A stretch of DNA of 64,000 nt from Candidatus Planktophila versatilis. Lineage in GTDB: Bacteria > Actinomycetota > Actinomycetes > Nanopelagicales > Nanopelagicaceae. Each line of letters starts with the position of its first letter. The stretch's first letter is position 1. Location: the NCBI RefSeq assembly GCF_002288105.1, contig NZ_CP016774.1, forward strand, positions 1,116,001 to 1,180,000. The letters run 5' to 3'. Both the position numbers and the translations under genes were made by a program. The notes under the pieces were generated by a model, which ran no database searches, was not told the DNA's origin, and saw only the letters and a program-made list of their open reading frames with translations. Shown one piece after another: positions 55,603 through 64,000 of this stretch.

Positions 55603-56214
55603 TTATCGATTCGTAATAAGACTAATTGCTTCAGCGCGAGTTGTTGGGTCGCGCAGAACTCCGCGCACAGCTGATGTCGTTGTTCGCGCTTGAGACTTAC
55701 GCACCCCACGCATTGACATACATAGGTGCTCGCAATCAATAATCACAATTACGCCCATTGGCTTAAGTATTTCAACAAGGGCGTCGGCAATCTGAGTTGT
55801 TAATCGCTCCTGCACCTGTGGTCTATGTGCAAAGAGATCAACTAACCGAGCAACTTTAGAAAGTCCGGTAATTTTTCCACTGGGGATATATCCAACGTGA
55901 GCAACACCATGAAATGGAGTGAGGTGGTGCTCGCAATGAGAAAATACCTCGATATCGCGAATGATGACTAACTCTTCATGTCCAATATCAAAAGTTGTTG
56001 TCAATACATCTTCTGGCTTCTGCCAGAGTCCCTCAAAGTTTTCGGCAAATGCACGAGCAACGCGAGCTGGTGTGTCCTTTAATCCTTCACGATCGGGATC
56101 TTCACCAAGGGCCAATAAGAGTTCGCGGACAGCCTTTTCTGCGCGCTCATGATCATATGGATGCGATGCGCCTCCATCATGTGGCCCCATTGATACTGAA
56201 GAAATATCACTCAC
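55603..56214 (-). CDS. folE: GTP cyclohydrolase I
   Basis: Opens GTP to dihydroneopterin triphosphate, the first step of folate synthesis. It is 203 aa. Zinc ligands and the active site lie in [19 protein letters not shown] (Cys, His) and the later [11 protein letters not shown] (Cys). The [18 protein letters not shown] segment follows the family closely. Overlaps the ftsH stop by 4 bp. Confidence 0.96.
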   Translation of the reverse strand: MSDISSVSMGPHDGGASHPYDHERAEKAVRELLLALGEDPDREGLKDTPARVARAFAENFEGLWQKPEDVLTTTFDIGHEELVIIRDIEVFSHCEHHLTPFHGVAHVGYIPSGKITGLSKVARLVDLFAHRPQVQERLTTQIADALVEILKPMGVIVIIDCEHLCMSMRGVRKSQARTTTSAVRGVLRDPTTRAEAISLITNR

Positions 56215-58280
56215 TCGGAAGTTGCTTTCTTCACGCGCCGTGCTTTTTTCGATGCATCAGGTGTTGCGGTGATGATGCGCTCTGGAATATCAACCGGTGG
56301 AGTAGCTGAAGGTGTGCGTGTTTCTGATCCTGTCCATGCCGGACGATTAGGCCATGACCTCACCTTGGCAAATATCTGCGCAATCTCTTCTTTATTGAGC
56401 GTTTCAATCTCAAGAAGTTTAATTACCATTTCATCAAGAATGGTTCTATTTGCTTCAAGAATGTCATAAGCCTCTTGGTGGGCAGTTTCAATTAATTTAC
56501 GGATTTCAGCATCGACTACTGCAGCAACGTTCTCTGAATAATCTCGTTGATGTCCATAGTCACGGCCCATAAATGGTTCTGATGCATCGGTTCCTAATTT
56601 AATTGCGCCAATTGCCTCAGTCATTCCATATTGGGTCACCATTGCGCGAGCAAGCGCGGTTGCCTTTTCAATGTCATTTGAGGCACCAGTGGATGGGTCA
56701 TGGAAGATAAGTTCTTCGGCGGCGCGACCACCCAGTGAATACGCCAACTGATCAAGAAGTTGGTTACGTGTAGTTGAGTATCTATCTTCATCAGGCAAAA
56801 CCATGGTGTAACCAAGTGCTCGCCCGCGCGGCATGATAGTTATTTTATGAACTGGATCAGTATGCGGAAGAGCATGCGCAACAAGTGCGTGACCTGCTTC
56901 GTGATATGCAGTAACGCGACGCTCTTCTTCAGACATCAACCGTGACTTGCGTTGTGGTCCGGCCATGACACGATCAATGGCTTCATCTATCTGCGTATTG
57001 CCAATTGTCTTTTGGCCTTCGCGCGCAGATAGCAACGCTGCTTCATTAAGCACATTTGCTAGATCGGCTCCAGTGAATCCTGGTGTTCTGCGGGCATATG
57101 CAACGAGTTCAACTTCCTTTGAAATTGGCTTGTTCTTTGCATGCACTTTCAGAATATCTCCCCGGCCCTTGAGATCTGGGCGCTCGACTGGAATCTGACG
57201 ATCAAAACGCCCTGGACGAAGAAGTGCTGGATCAAGAACATCTGGACGGTTTGTGGCAGCAATGAGAATTACTTGGCCATTAGCTTCAAAGCCATCCATC
57301 TCTACCAGAAGCTGATTCAGAGTTTGTTCGCGTTCATCATGGCCGCCACCCATACCAGCACCACGCTGGCGTCCAACTGCATCGATTTCATCTACGAAAA
57401 CAATTGCGGGTGCGTTCGCTTTCGCTTGGTTAAACAAGTCACGAACTCGGGCGGCGCCAACTCCCACAAACATTTCTACAAAGTCAGAGCCAGAAATTGA
57501 GTAGAAAGGAACTTTCGCTTCACCAGCAACGGCGCGAGCAAGAAGAGTCTTTCCTGTTCCTGGCGGGCCGTAGAGAAGTACTCCCTTAGGAATCTTGGCA
57601 CCGAGTAGCGCGTACTTAGCGGGATCTGCCAGGAAATCTTTTATTTCTTCTAGCTCAGCGATTGCTTCATCAGCACCTGCAACGTCATCAAAAGTATTCT
57701 GCGGTACATCGTTATCTTGCAGCTTTGCCCGTGATTTACCAAAGGAAAATACTCTATTTCCACCTTGTGCTTGGCTCATCAACAGGAAGAAGAGCAGACC
57801 GATAATAAGTATTGGACCGAAGCTAAAGAGAATAGTCGTTAGTACTGATGTCTTTGGAACATCTACCGTCCAGCCTTTTATTGGCGGATTAGCTGTGAGT
57901 TCATCGATAAGTGTGGGTTCTTGGCGCGCAATGTAAGAAGCTTCAACTTTTGTTGCACCTTTAATTGTCTTTCCATTACTTAATATCAGGCGAATCTTCT
58001 GACTCTTATCAATAAGCACGGCTGACTCAACTTCAGATTGTGAGATGGCAGCAATTGCTTGTGAAGTCTTAATCTCGGTATACCTATTCGAGGCGCTGGA
58101 GATCTGCCCAAAAATAGTCACACCAATGATGGCGACGATGATCCAAAAGAGGGGTCCTCGGAAAAGTTTCTGTGCGCGAGTTTGCGGCGTCGCTTTCACA
58201 TTCTTTTTCGCAGCGCTTTTCTCCTTGGACTTTTTGAATCTATCCAATGGGGACTTAGTTTGGGGTGCTTGGGAAGACAT
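56211..58280 (-). CDS. ftsH: ATP-dependent zinc metalloprotease FtsH
   Basis: Membrane AAA+ protease for quality control, 689 aa. A basic N-terminus precedes a first membrane helix (about residues 43-60) and a second (about 145-168). Walker A is GPPGTGKT (238-245), Walker [11 protein letters not shown], and the zinc site HEAGH is near residue 460. The polar C-terminal tail ends in a Lys/Arg cluster. AGGAG lies close upstream of the ATG. The ftsH-folE junction is standard in actinobacteria. Confidence 0.97.
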   Translation of the reverse strand: MSSQAPQTKSPLDRFKKSKEKSAAKKNVKATPQTRAQKLFRGPLFWIIVAIIGVTIFGQISSASNRYTEIKTSQAIAAISQSEVESAVLIDKSQKIRLILSNGKTIKGATKVEASYIARQEPTLIDELTANPPIKGWTVDVPKTSVLTTILFSFGPILIIGLLFFLLMSQAQGGNRVFSFGKSRAKLQDNDVPQNTFDDVAGADEAIAELEEIKDFLADPAKYALLGAKIPKGVLLYGPPGTGKTLLARAVAGEAKVPFYSISGSDFVEMFVGVGAARVRDLFNQAKANAPAIVFVDEIDAVGRQRGAGMGGGHDEREQTLNQLLVEMDGFEANGQVILIAATNRPDVLDPALLRPGRFDRQIPVERPDLKGRGDILKVHAKNKPISKEVELVAYARRTPGFTGADLANVLNEAALLSAREGQKTIGNTQIDEAIDRVMAGPQRKSRLMSEEERRVTAYHEAGHALVAHALPHTDPVHKITIMPRGRALGYTMVLPDEDRYSTTRNQLLDQLAYSLGGRAAEELIFHDPSTGASNDIEKATALARAMVTQYGMTEAIGAIKLGTDASEPFMGRDYGHQRDYSENVAAVVDAEIRKLIETAHQEAYDILEANRTILDEMVIKLLEIETLNKEEIAQIFAKVRSWPNRPAWTGSETRTPSATPPVDIPERIITATPDASKKARRVKKATSE

Positions 58281-58288
58281 GGAGCTCC

Positions 58289-58840
58289 TTATGAGTACAT
58301 GTGCTTGGCAAGCACACCAATAAATGAAAGGTTGCGATACTTCTCATCGAAGTCGAGTCCATATCCGACAACGAACTCTGTCGGAATATCAAAGCCGACG
58401 TATTTAACGTTAACGTCGACTTTGGCAGCTTCAGGCTTACGGAGAATTGCCAGAATTTCAACAGATGCCGCGCCGCGAGACAGTAAGTTTGATTTAAGCC
58501 ATGACAGCGTCAAACCAGAATCAACAATGTCTTCCACAATCAGCACATGGCGACCAGTGATATCGCGATCTAAATCTTTAAGGATGCGGACTACGCCACT
58601 TGATTTTGTGCCAGAGCCGTAGGAAGAAACAGCCATCCAGTCCATTTCAATATGTGTTTGCATCGCACGAGTGAGGTCTGCCATCGCCATGATCGCACCT
58701 TTAAGAACTCCGACAAGAAGAACTTGCTTATCTTTGTAATCGGCATCAACGAGCGCTGCAAGTTCTTTAATCTTTGCAGCCAGTTCTGCTTCCGTTGCAA
58801 TTACTTTTTCAACATCTGTGCCGACTGCTGCGAGATCCAC
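58289..58840 (-). CDS. hpt: Hypoxanthine phosphoribosyltransferase
   Basis: Purine salvage enzyme making IMP or GMP from hypoxanthine or guanine and PRPP. It is 183 aa. The PRPP-binding loop VLIVEDIVDSGLTLSWL (about residues 98-114) and VGVLKGAIMAMADL identify it, with DFDEKYRNLSFIG near the end. The start is GTG at 58840 with AAGGAG 8 nt upstream. Lies between tilS and ftsH, the conserved actinobacterial order. Confidence 0.95.
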   Translation of the reverse strand: MDLAAVGTDVEKVIATEAELAAKIKELAALVDADYKDKQVLLVGVLKGAIMAMADLTRAMQTHIEMDWMAVSSYGSGTKSSGVVRILKDLDRDITGRHVLIVEDIVDSGLTLSWLKSNLLSRGAASVEILAILRKPEAAKVDVNVKYVGFDIPTEFVVGYGLDFDEKYRNLSFIGVLAKHMYS

Positions 58841-58871
58841 CGGGTGTGCTCCTTATGTGTTCGAATCGAAC

Positions 58872-59831
58872 TTACTGGTTTGAGAGCGAAAGTCTGCCCG
58901 AAATTCGCTCAACCTTCACACCACCCGGCAGGCTCACCAGCCCCTGACCGTGCCAAGAAGTGACCAGCGCCTCAACTGACCCGATATGGTCGGCTGAAAT
59001 TGAGCCTGAAGGTGCACCCGCTGCATAGATTGCGCTGCGCAGGATGCGAGTTCTGATCGCTCGAGGCAAAAGCTCAAGGGCTGAGCAATCCAAATCTTTG
59101 AGGTTATGACTTGAAATTTCAGCGCTGGCAATTGCATCGAGGGCATCGGCATCATCTCGAAGTAAAGCAGCACTGCGGGCCAGAGCTGCTGCAATTCCAG
59201 GGCCAATCTGTTCTTCCATTACCGGCAGAACTTCACGGCGAACTCTCACTCTAGAAAACTCATGGTTTTCGTTATGAGGATCATTCCAAAATTCGATACC
59301 TGCTTCCGTGCAGGCTTCTTCGGTCTGCGTGCGAGTAAGTGAGAGAAGTGGCCTCAGATAAATTCCATTTTCAATTGCCATCCCGGAAAGTGAACGAGTT
59401 CCTGAACCACGAGCTAATCCGAGTAGAACGCTTTCTGCTTGATCATCTCGGGTGTGCCCCAGTAAAACCCTGACCGCATTTTTTTCTGCTGCAATTCTTT
59501 GTAGCGCTTCGTATCGAGCACTTCGCGCGCCAGCTTCTAATCCAGATTCAAGTGAGACATTTACTTTGGCAACCACCACATCTTGAAAGCCCATTGCTCT
59601 CAATTGTTTTTCGACTTTCGCTGCCTGGTCGGCTGATTTCTCTTGCAGTTGATGATCGATAGTGACTGCAACGGCCTTGATTGCTAGCGGGGCGCACTCA
59701 ACAAGTGTTGCTTGGGCTAGAGCGAGTGAATCTGCTCCGCCAGAGACTGCAACAAGAATGCAGTCGCCAGCTTCACATCTTTCGAGTTGCTCTCTTACCG
59801 CGTTACGAATTGCAACTGATGCCTGCGCCAT
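58872..59831 (-). CDS. tilS: tRNA(Ile)-lysidine synthase
   Basis: Modifies C34 of the CAU-anticodon tRNA-Ile to lysidine so it reads AUA. It is 319 aa. The ATP PP-loop is VAVSGGADSLALA with SGGADS at residues 30-35, followed by HTRDDQAESVLLGLARGSG. It has the short C-terminal part seen in other actinobacteria. The ATG at 59831 has TAACCT 6 nt upstream, overlapping the stop of the preceding gene. Confidence 0.94.
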   Translation of the reverse strand: MAQASVAIRNAVREQLERCEAGDCILVAVSGGADSLALAQATLVECAPLAIKAVAVTIDHQLQEKSADQAAKVEKQLRAMGFQDVVVAKVNVSLESGLEAGARSARYEALQRIAAEKNAVRVLLGHTRDDQAESVLLGLARGSGTRSLSGMAIENGIYLRPLLSLTRTQTEEACTEAGIEFWNDPHNENHEFSRVRVRREVLPVMEEQIGPGIAAALARSAALLRDDADALDAIASAEISSHNLKDLDCSALELLPRAIRTRILRSAIYAAGAPSGSISADHIGSVEALVTSWHGQGLVSLPGGVKVERISGRLSLSNQ

Positions 59832-59843
59832 GGGTCTAGGTTA
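59832..59843 (-). promoter_or_regulatory. Candidate leaderless promoter of tilS
   Basis: Minus strand TAACCT (59843-59838), 6 nt, then the tilS ATG at 59831. Its first three bases are the TAA stop of the NlpC/P60 gene. Confidence 0.45.
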
Positions 59844-61043
59844 GACCCGACCACCAAATGGCATAAGTCCCTTTACGCTATAAATATTTGAATAGAGCAG
59901 GCCTTTGCCCTTGGAATTCGCTTCCCACATCATGCCGCCACCTGCATAAATTGTGATGTGGTGAATTGTTGAGATGGTTCCTTTATATGAGTAAAAGAGA
60001 AGATCACCCGGTACCAACTCATTGAGAGACACATGCTTTGTATAACCTGAATAGAGCGCTGAGTTAAGGCGATCCCAGTTAGGCCATCCAAGGCCAGCAG
60101 ATTTGTAAGCTGCATAAACCAACCCGGAACAGTCGAATGAGTTAGGACCCTCTGAACCCCAAATATATGGTTTGCGCGCGAGGACCTGCTTCTTTGCAAA
60201 TGCAACTGCAGCTGCACGTTGTGCTTCAGTGGTGCGAATGGTTGATCTTCCTTTAAATCCTATATCTGGCCAAACTTTTGCTTGGTTGATGGTGTTCGCT
60301 GCAGTTCCTGCCTGGCTCTCTTCCAGGAGAGCGAGCTGTCGCTGTTGTTCAAGTGTGATGCGAACATTTCGTGCAGTAGCAAGTTCTTTAATCAACTTAT
60401 CTTGCACTGCGCGAAGTTTATCTACCTCTTTTTGTTGCAGTGCTTGTGCATCATCGGCAACTTTCTTAGCTGCTGCAACTTTTGCAGTTGCTACTTCTTG
60501 CACTGCTTTCGCCTCTTCCGCTTTTTTCTTGGCCGCACGAGCAACAATCTCTGCTTCTTTATATCTATCTAACGCAGTGCTGTTTTGTGCACCTAAGGTA
60601 TTTAGTGTTGAAAGTTGATCAATCAGATCTTGTGGGCCGTTTGCACTGAGCAGTGGTTCGATATCACTCATCGCACCACCAAGCATGTAAGCATCAACTG
60701 CTAACTTGCCAATCACGCGATGTGCTTCTTGCACTGCTGCTGCAGTCTCAGCTGCATACTTGGCGGCAGCAACTGCTTGCGCGGTAGCGATATTCAGCTC
60801 ATTCTGCGCCTTGAGATAGAGAGCTCGCGCAACACTTGCCTTTGCCGTCAATTCTTTGAGAGTTGTATTTGCAGCCGATAATTTCTTTGCTGCTGCATCG
60901 GCGATCGCCTTCTTCGCCGCTTCTGCTTTCTTGGCGGCTTCAATTTCGGCCAAAGTCGGCTTGGGTTTTGCCACAGCAGGTGTAGATGCCAAAGTCAGCC
61001 CGGCAATAATTGCAAGGCTAAGTAGGCGATTTCTGCGGCGCAT
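59841..61043 (-). CDS. Secreted coiled-coil NlpC/P60 peptidoglycan hydrolase (RipA-like)
   Basis: Exported cell-wall hydrolase, 400 aa. A signal peptide (residues 1-25, ending TPAVAKP) is followed by a long Ala/Lys/Glu-rich coiled coil (about 25-240) and a C-terminal NlpC/P60 domain (about 275-400). The catalytic Cys is in FDCSGLVYAAY at residue 305, and the His is at 361 or 362 in STIHHITIYAGG. The layout matches RipA/RipB-type DL-endopeptidases used in daughter-cell separation; the coiled coil usually keeps them autoinhibited. No Shine-Dalgarno. Confidence 0.9.
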   Translation of the reverse strand: MRRRNRLLSLAIIAGLTLASTPAVAKPKPTLAEIEAAKKAEAAKKAIADAAAKKLSAANTTLKELTAKASVARALYLKAQNELNIATAQAVAAAKYAAETAAAVQEAHRVIGKLAVDAYMLGGAMSDIEPLLSANGPQDLIDQLSTLNTLGAQNSTALDRYKEAEIVARAAKKKAEEAKAVQEVATAKVAAAKKVADDAQALQQKEVDKLRAVQDKLIKELATARNVRITLEQQRQLALLEESQAGTAANTINQAKVWPDIGFKGRSTIRTTEAQRAAAVAFAKKQVLARKPYIWGSEGPNSFDCSGLVYAAYKSAGLGWPNWDRLNSALYSGYTKHVSLNELVPGDLLFYSYKGTISTIHHITIYAGGGMMWEANSKGKGLLYSNIYSVKGLMPFGGRV

Positions 61044-61055
61044 TGAAGAAGAATA
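61044..61055 (-). promoter_or_regulatory. Candidate leaderless promoter of the NlpC/P60 gene
   Basis: Minus strand TATTCT (61055-61050), 6 nt, then ATG at 61043. Upstream lies 42 nt to the end of the ABC permease gene. Confidence 0.5.
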
Positions 61056-61097
61056 AATCAGAGACAGTTATTAGTTGGGGCTATTGGCCCTGTGTCG

Positions 61098-61889
61098 TTA
61101 GTTAGCCACATCTCTTCGAGAGAAAAGTGTTGCGGCAACTATCGATCCAACAAATACATAGAGAGTTCCCAGAATTAACGCATGCAAATATGAAACATCT
61201 GAGCTACCACCTTGGGCAATTACTGATAGTTGATTTCCAGGCATCCAATCCAGCGTCACTGGCTTCACAGCGCCGATGAGGTTTTCAATAATAAGAAGCC
61301 ACAAAACCCCGATAGAGATCGCAGAAATTGGCGAGCGAAAGAGCAGTCCTAACACCATTCCTACGATGCCAAAGTAAATGACTGAGATGCTGACATTGAG
61401 CAGCGTTTGACCAATTGCGTGGAAGCCCGATGCTGTGAACCATAAATCTGTCGCAACTTTGGCGCGCCCAGATAAAGCAACGGAAATCCCGATGCTCACG
61501 ACTGCCGAGATAATCACTAATACAAGTGCAAAGAGTTTCATGGCAATTAATTTGCCGGCCAAAATCCGAAGCCGCCCAGGTTGGCGCACAAGGAGATTTC
61601 TTAAAGTTCCGTAGGTGTACTCCTGCGCGGTCTGTGCGGCAAAAACACAGAGTGCAATAACTCCGAGTAACCCACCCACTGAGGCAAATCCAAAAACAGA
61701 GCCCCCGGCTAATTCCAGAACTTCTCGACTCACCTGGCGACCACGATCTGAGTTTCCTCTTTCAGAATCAATCATGAGGTAGAGAAAAATGCTCGTTAGG
61801 CCAGTGAAAAAAAGAGCAGCACCTAAAGTGCCAAGGAAGAGAGTTGGTCTGCGCAGCTTGCGCCACTCGGCCATAATCACGCGAATCAT
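61098..61889 (-). CDS. ABC-2 type transporter permease
   Basis: Membrane component of an ABC exporter, 263 aa with about six hydrophobic helices. The N-terminus MIRVIMAEWRKLRRPTLFLG and the CVFAAQTAQEYTYGTLRNLLVRQ-region motif are typical of the ABC-2 family (NatB/BcrB-like). Its start overlaps the ATPase stop by 4 bp, so the two make one unit. Cargo cannot be predicted. Confidence 0.87.
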   Translation of the reverse strand: MIRVIMAEWRKLRRPTLFLGTLGAALFFTGLTSIFLYLMIDSERGNSDRGRQVSREVLELAGGSVFGFASVGGLLGVIALCVFAAQTAQEYTYGTLRNLLVRQPGRLRILAGKLIAMKLFALVLVIISAVVSIGISVALSGRAKVATDLWFTASGFHAIGQTLLNVSISVIYFGIVGMVLGLLFRSPISAISIGVLWLLIIENLIGAVKPVTLDWMPGNQLSVIAQGGSSDVSYLHALILGTLYVFVGSIVAATLFSRRDVAN

Positions 61890-62794
61890 GAACGATCTCC
61901 AGTCATTTCAAAGAATGTCTCTTCTAGGTTAGGAAGTTGCGGAGCAAGTTGGGTAAGAACAATGCCTGCTTCAAATGCTTTTTTATTAAGAGTTCCAGCC
62001 CACTCCTCTGGACCTTCAATATGTGCAACTTCAGAGCGGATTGAGGCCTTATGTCCATCTTGCTCGGCAATCTCAATAATCTTCTGTAAGTCCGAAGGAT
62101 TTTGTGTCTTCACCAAAATCAGTGGCTGTTGCGCTTGCATAAGTTCTAGAAGTGGGCCTGCAAATACAACTTCACCTTTTCGTAACATGACAATGTATTC
62201 ACTAATGAGTTCTAGCTCTGAAAGCAAATGTGATGAGACGAAAACCGTGGTGCCCTGTGAAGCTAGCTTTTTTAGTAAGTCGCGAACTTCTTGAATACCT
62301 TCTGGATCTAATCCATTGGTTGGTTCATCTAGTATCAAAATCTTTGGATTCGGCAGCAGGGCTGCTGCAATACCCAGTCGCTGCTTCATGCCGAGTGAAT
62401 ATGTTTTATATTTCGATTGGCCTCGTCCCTCGAGTCCTACTGTGCGAATAAGTTCTTCCACACGTTCGATAGGAAAGCCGCCCAGGGTTGCCAGGACTTT
62501 AAGATTTTCCGCACCTGACAGCGCCGGATAGAAGGCAGGGCCTTCAATCATCGCGCCCACTTGTGAGAGGTATTTATCTGGGTGGCTAATGGATTGCCCA
62601 AGAATTTCCGCAGTTCCACCCGTAGGTGAGATCAAGCCGAGCAGCATACGAATAGTTGTTGTCTTACCCGCTCCATTAGGACCAACGAACCCACAGATGG
62701 TGCCTAAGGGAACTTCAAAATTTGCGTGCGAGACTGCAAAGCCAGAATCGTATTTCTTGCTGAGATCTTTGACAGATATCGCGATAGTCGTCAT
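61886..62794 (-). CDS. ABC transporter ATP-binding protein
   Basis: Exporter ATPase, 302 aa from the chosen start. Walker A is GPNGAGKTT, the signature is YSLGMKQRLGIAAAL, Walker B is ILILDEPTNGLDPEG, and an about 90-residue C-terminal domain follows, as in the BcrA/NatA group. I use the ATG at 62794 because TATTTT lies 6 nt upstream on the minus strand and conservation begins at IAISVKDLSKKY. A longer reading frame upstream overlaps the divergent metZ gene and is rejected. Confidence 0.9.
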   Translation of the reverse strand: MTTIAISVKDLSKKYDSGFAVSHANFEVPLGTICGFVGPNGAGKTTTIRMLLGLISPTGGTAEILGQSISHPDKYLSQVGAMIEGPAFYPALSGAENLKVLATLGGFPIERVEELIRTVGLEGRGQSKYKTYSLGMKQRLGIAAALLPNPKILILDEPTNGLDPEGIQEVRDLLKKLASQGTTVFVSSHLLSELELISEYIVMLRKGEVVFAGPLLELMQAQQPLILVKTQNPSDLQKIIEIAEQDGHKASIRSEVAHIEGPEEWAGTLNKKAFEAGIVLTQLAPQLPNLEETFFEMTGDRS

Positions 62795-62806
62795 ATGTGC
62801 AAAATA
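62795..62806 (-). promoter_or_regulatory. Candidate leaderless promoter of the ABC exporter
   Basis: Minus strand TATTTT (62806-62801), 6 nt, then ATG at 62794. Back to back with the metZ promoter candidate. Confidence 0.5.
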
Positions 62807-62818
62807 CCACGCAAACCT

Positions 62819-62830
62819 TAGAATGCTCTT
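62819..62830 (+). promoter_or_regulatory. Candidate leaderless promoter of metZ
   Basis: TAGAAT (62819-62824), 6 nt, then ATG at 62831. Near-consensus -10. Confidence 0.55.
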
Positions 62831-64000
62831 ATGAGTAAAGAGGTCTGGGGTTATCACGAACACCCAAAACGTCGCGAGCCCGAGTGGGTAGTTCATCCAC
62901 AAACTTCAGCAGTTCGCGAAGGACTCGCTCGTTCTGGATTCGGTGAGACATCTGAAGCGCTCTATCTCAACAGCGGATTTACCTACACCGATTCACAAGA
63001 AGCAGCCGATGCATTTACCGACCAAACTGATCATTTTCTCTATAGCCGCTTTCATAATCCAACTGTTGCCATGTTTGAAAAGCGTTTGGCAGCCATAGAA
63101 GGAGCAGAGCACTGCGTAGCAACCGCATCTGGAATGGCGGCAATGTTTGCATCCTTGGCTTGCATTCTTGAAGCTGGTGACCACATTGTTGCCTCAGCTG
63201 CGATGTTTAGCTCATGCCATGTTGTTATTACCGAAATCTTGCCTAAGTGGGGCGTGACCTACGAGTTAGTTAAAGCAAATGATAAAGCTGGCTGGGAAAA
63301 AGCACTGTCTAAGAAAGTAAAGGCAGTATTTATTGAAACACCAAGTAATCCACTTCTTGAAATTGTTGATATCAGATTTGTCTCCGATTTAGCTCACAAA
63401 GTTGGTGCAACGGTGATTGTTGATAACGTGATGGCATCGCCGGTATTGCAAAAACCGCTCGAGCTGGGCGCAGATGTGGTGATGTATTCAGCAACAAAAC
63501 ACATTGATGGTCAAGGTCGCGTCCTTGCCGGTGCAATTCTTGGATCGTTCTCGTATATCTATGGAAAATTGATTCCTTTTGTTCGACATACCGGACCAAC
63601 ACTGAGTGCATTTAACGCGTGGGTTCTTGTGAAATCACTTGAAACTATGGAACTTCGAGTTTCTCGTATGTCAGAAAGTGCGCAGGCTATTGCGGAATTT
63701 CTTGAAGGGCATCCAAAGATTAAGAGTGTTCGCTATCCAGGCTTGCCTTCGCATCCGGATTTTGAATTAGCTAAGAAGCAAATGAGTGCAGGTGGAACAA
63801 CTATAGGTATTGAATTCGCCGGCTCACGACGGGAAGCCTTTACCTTTATGGATGCACTCTGCGTCATTGATATTTCAAATAATCTCGGGGATAGCAAATC
63901 ACTCATTACTCATCCTGCTTCTACTACCCAGCGACGCCTGAGCCCTGAAGATCAGCTCAAGATGGGTATTACTCCTTCGGTACTCAGACTTTCCGTCGGT
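62831..64000 (+). CDS. metZ: O-succinylhomoserine sulfhydrylase (3' end cut by window)
   Basis: PLP enzyme of the Cys/Met metabolism family that makes homocysteine directly from an O-acylhomoserine and sulfide. The first 390 codons are present and open to the window edge. The PLP lysine is K223 in YSATKHIDGQGR, with ATASGMAAMFASLA upstream for phosphate binding and VFIETPSNPLLEI. MetZ-type sequences show SATKHIDGQGRVLAGAILG; cystathionine gamma-synthase/lyase relatives are the alternative. Little can be missing, as family length is about 390-410 aa. Leaderless-type start. Confidence 0.88.
   Translation, partial: MSKEVWGYHEHPKRREPEWVVHPQTSAVREGLARSGFGETSEALYLNSGFTYTDSQEAADAFTDQTDHFLYSRFHNPTVAMFEKRLAAIEGAEHCVATASGMAAMFASLACILEAGDHIVASAAMFSSCHVVITEILPKWGVTYELVKANDKAGWEKALSKKVKAVFIETPSNPLLEIVDIRFVSDLAHKVGATVIVDNVMASPVLQKPLELGADVVMYSATKHIDGQGRVLAGAILGSFSYIYGKLIPFVRHTGPTLSAFNAWVLVKSLETMELRVSRMSESAQAIAEFLEGHPKIKSVRYPGLPSHPDFELAKKQMSAGGTTIGIEFAGSRREAFTFMDALCVIDISNNLGDSKSLITHPASTTQRRLSPEDQLKMGITPSVLRLSVG

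Noticed and set aside
62795-62902. 36-codon upstream extension of the ABC ATPase
   Set aside because: Would cover the metZ promoter and start; ATPase conservation starts at 62794 with a good -10 at 6 nt.
1-64000. CRISPR array, insertion sequence, prophage, integron or toxin-antitoxin module
   Set aside because: No regularly spaced repeats, transposase, integrase or phage genes were seen; the window is almost wholly core metabolism.

Overview
The window looks like a chromosomal stretch from a small, streamlined, moderately low-GC actinobacterium. A freshwater acI-type lineage ('Ca. Planktophila'/Nanopelagicales) fits best. This is inferred from gene content and compactness, not from any alignment. 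Supporting signs are: a menaquinone pathway next to a 14-gene complex I operon; the tilS-hpt-ftsH-folEPBK-panC-(coaX)-lysS-clpC and mutY-radA neighbourhood known from Actinobacteria such as Mycobacterium; the Helicase_C_3 protein paired with an XPB helicase; a coiled-coil NlpC/P60 wall hydrolase; an actinobacterial-type short MutY; and many GTG or leaderless starts. Genes are packed almost without spacers, with 1-4 bp overlaps in operons and overlapping convergent 3' ends. No gene-free stretch exceeds 300 bases; the longest are about 130 nt (between tRNA-Tyr and the solute-binding protein gene) and 147 nt (upstream of clpC). I saw no insertion sequence, prophage, CRISPR array or rRNA.

Layout. 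1-1604: amino-acid ABC importer (permease cut by the left edge, plus lipoprotein binding protein). 1705-1820: tRNA-Tyr with its terminator. 1916-3316: yajQ and rarD. 3275-19265: nuoA-N on the minus strand, ending in a translationally coupled polyprenyl diphosphate synthase. 19305-27257: menaquinone genes (ubiE/menG; bioY-menF; menB-menC-menD; menE-menA). 27275-31183: a small PLDc_N membrane protein, then the system II cytochrome c maturation set (resA-ccdA-resB-ccsB, minus strand). 31185-37822: a phosphatase and an HAD hydrolase back to back, then the Helicase_C_3 gene, an M20 peptidase and XPB, and a glutaredoxin. 37858-41426: a large secreted metalloprotease-like protein facing a second secreted protein of unknown function. 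41426-45323: proC, a Cys-cluster protein, radA and mutY. 45334-58840: clpC, an ArgA-like acetyltransferase, lysS, coaX-nadC-nadB-panC, folK-folB-folP-folE, ftsH and hpt. 58872-64000: tilS, an NlpC/P60 hydrolase, an ABC-2 exporter and the start of metZ.

How the genes fit together. Complex I, menaquinone ring synthesis, side-chain synthesis and cytochrome c maturation together supply most of an aerobic, menaquinone-based respiratory chain. The fol, pan, nad, coaX and bioY genes cover folate, pantothenate/CoA and NAD synthesis and biotin uptake. No classic novel defence or mobile system is visible. The most interesting signals are regulatory and architectural: a recurring -10 hexamer placed 6-8 nt before the start codon (leaderless genes), often back to back in 30-50 bp divergent spacers; an apparent ATT start codon in menA behind a perfect AGGAGG; an M20 peptidase inserted between two helicase-related genes; and a secreted metalloprotease with an altered third-ligand position.
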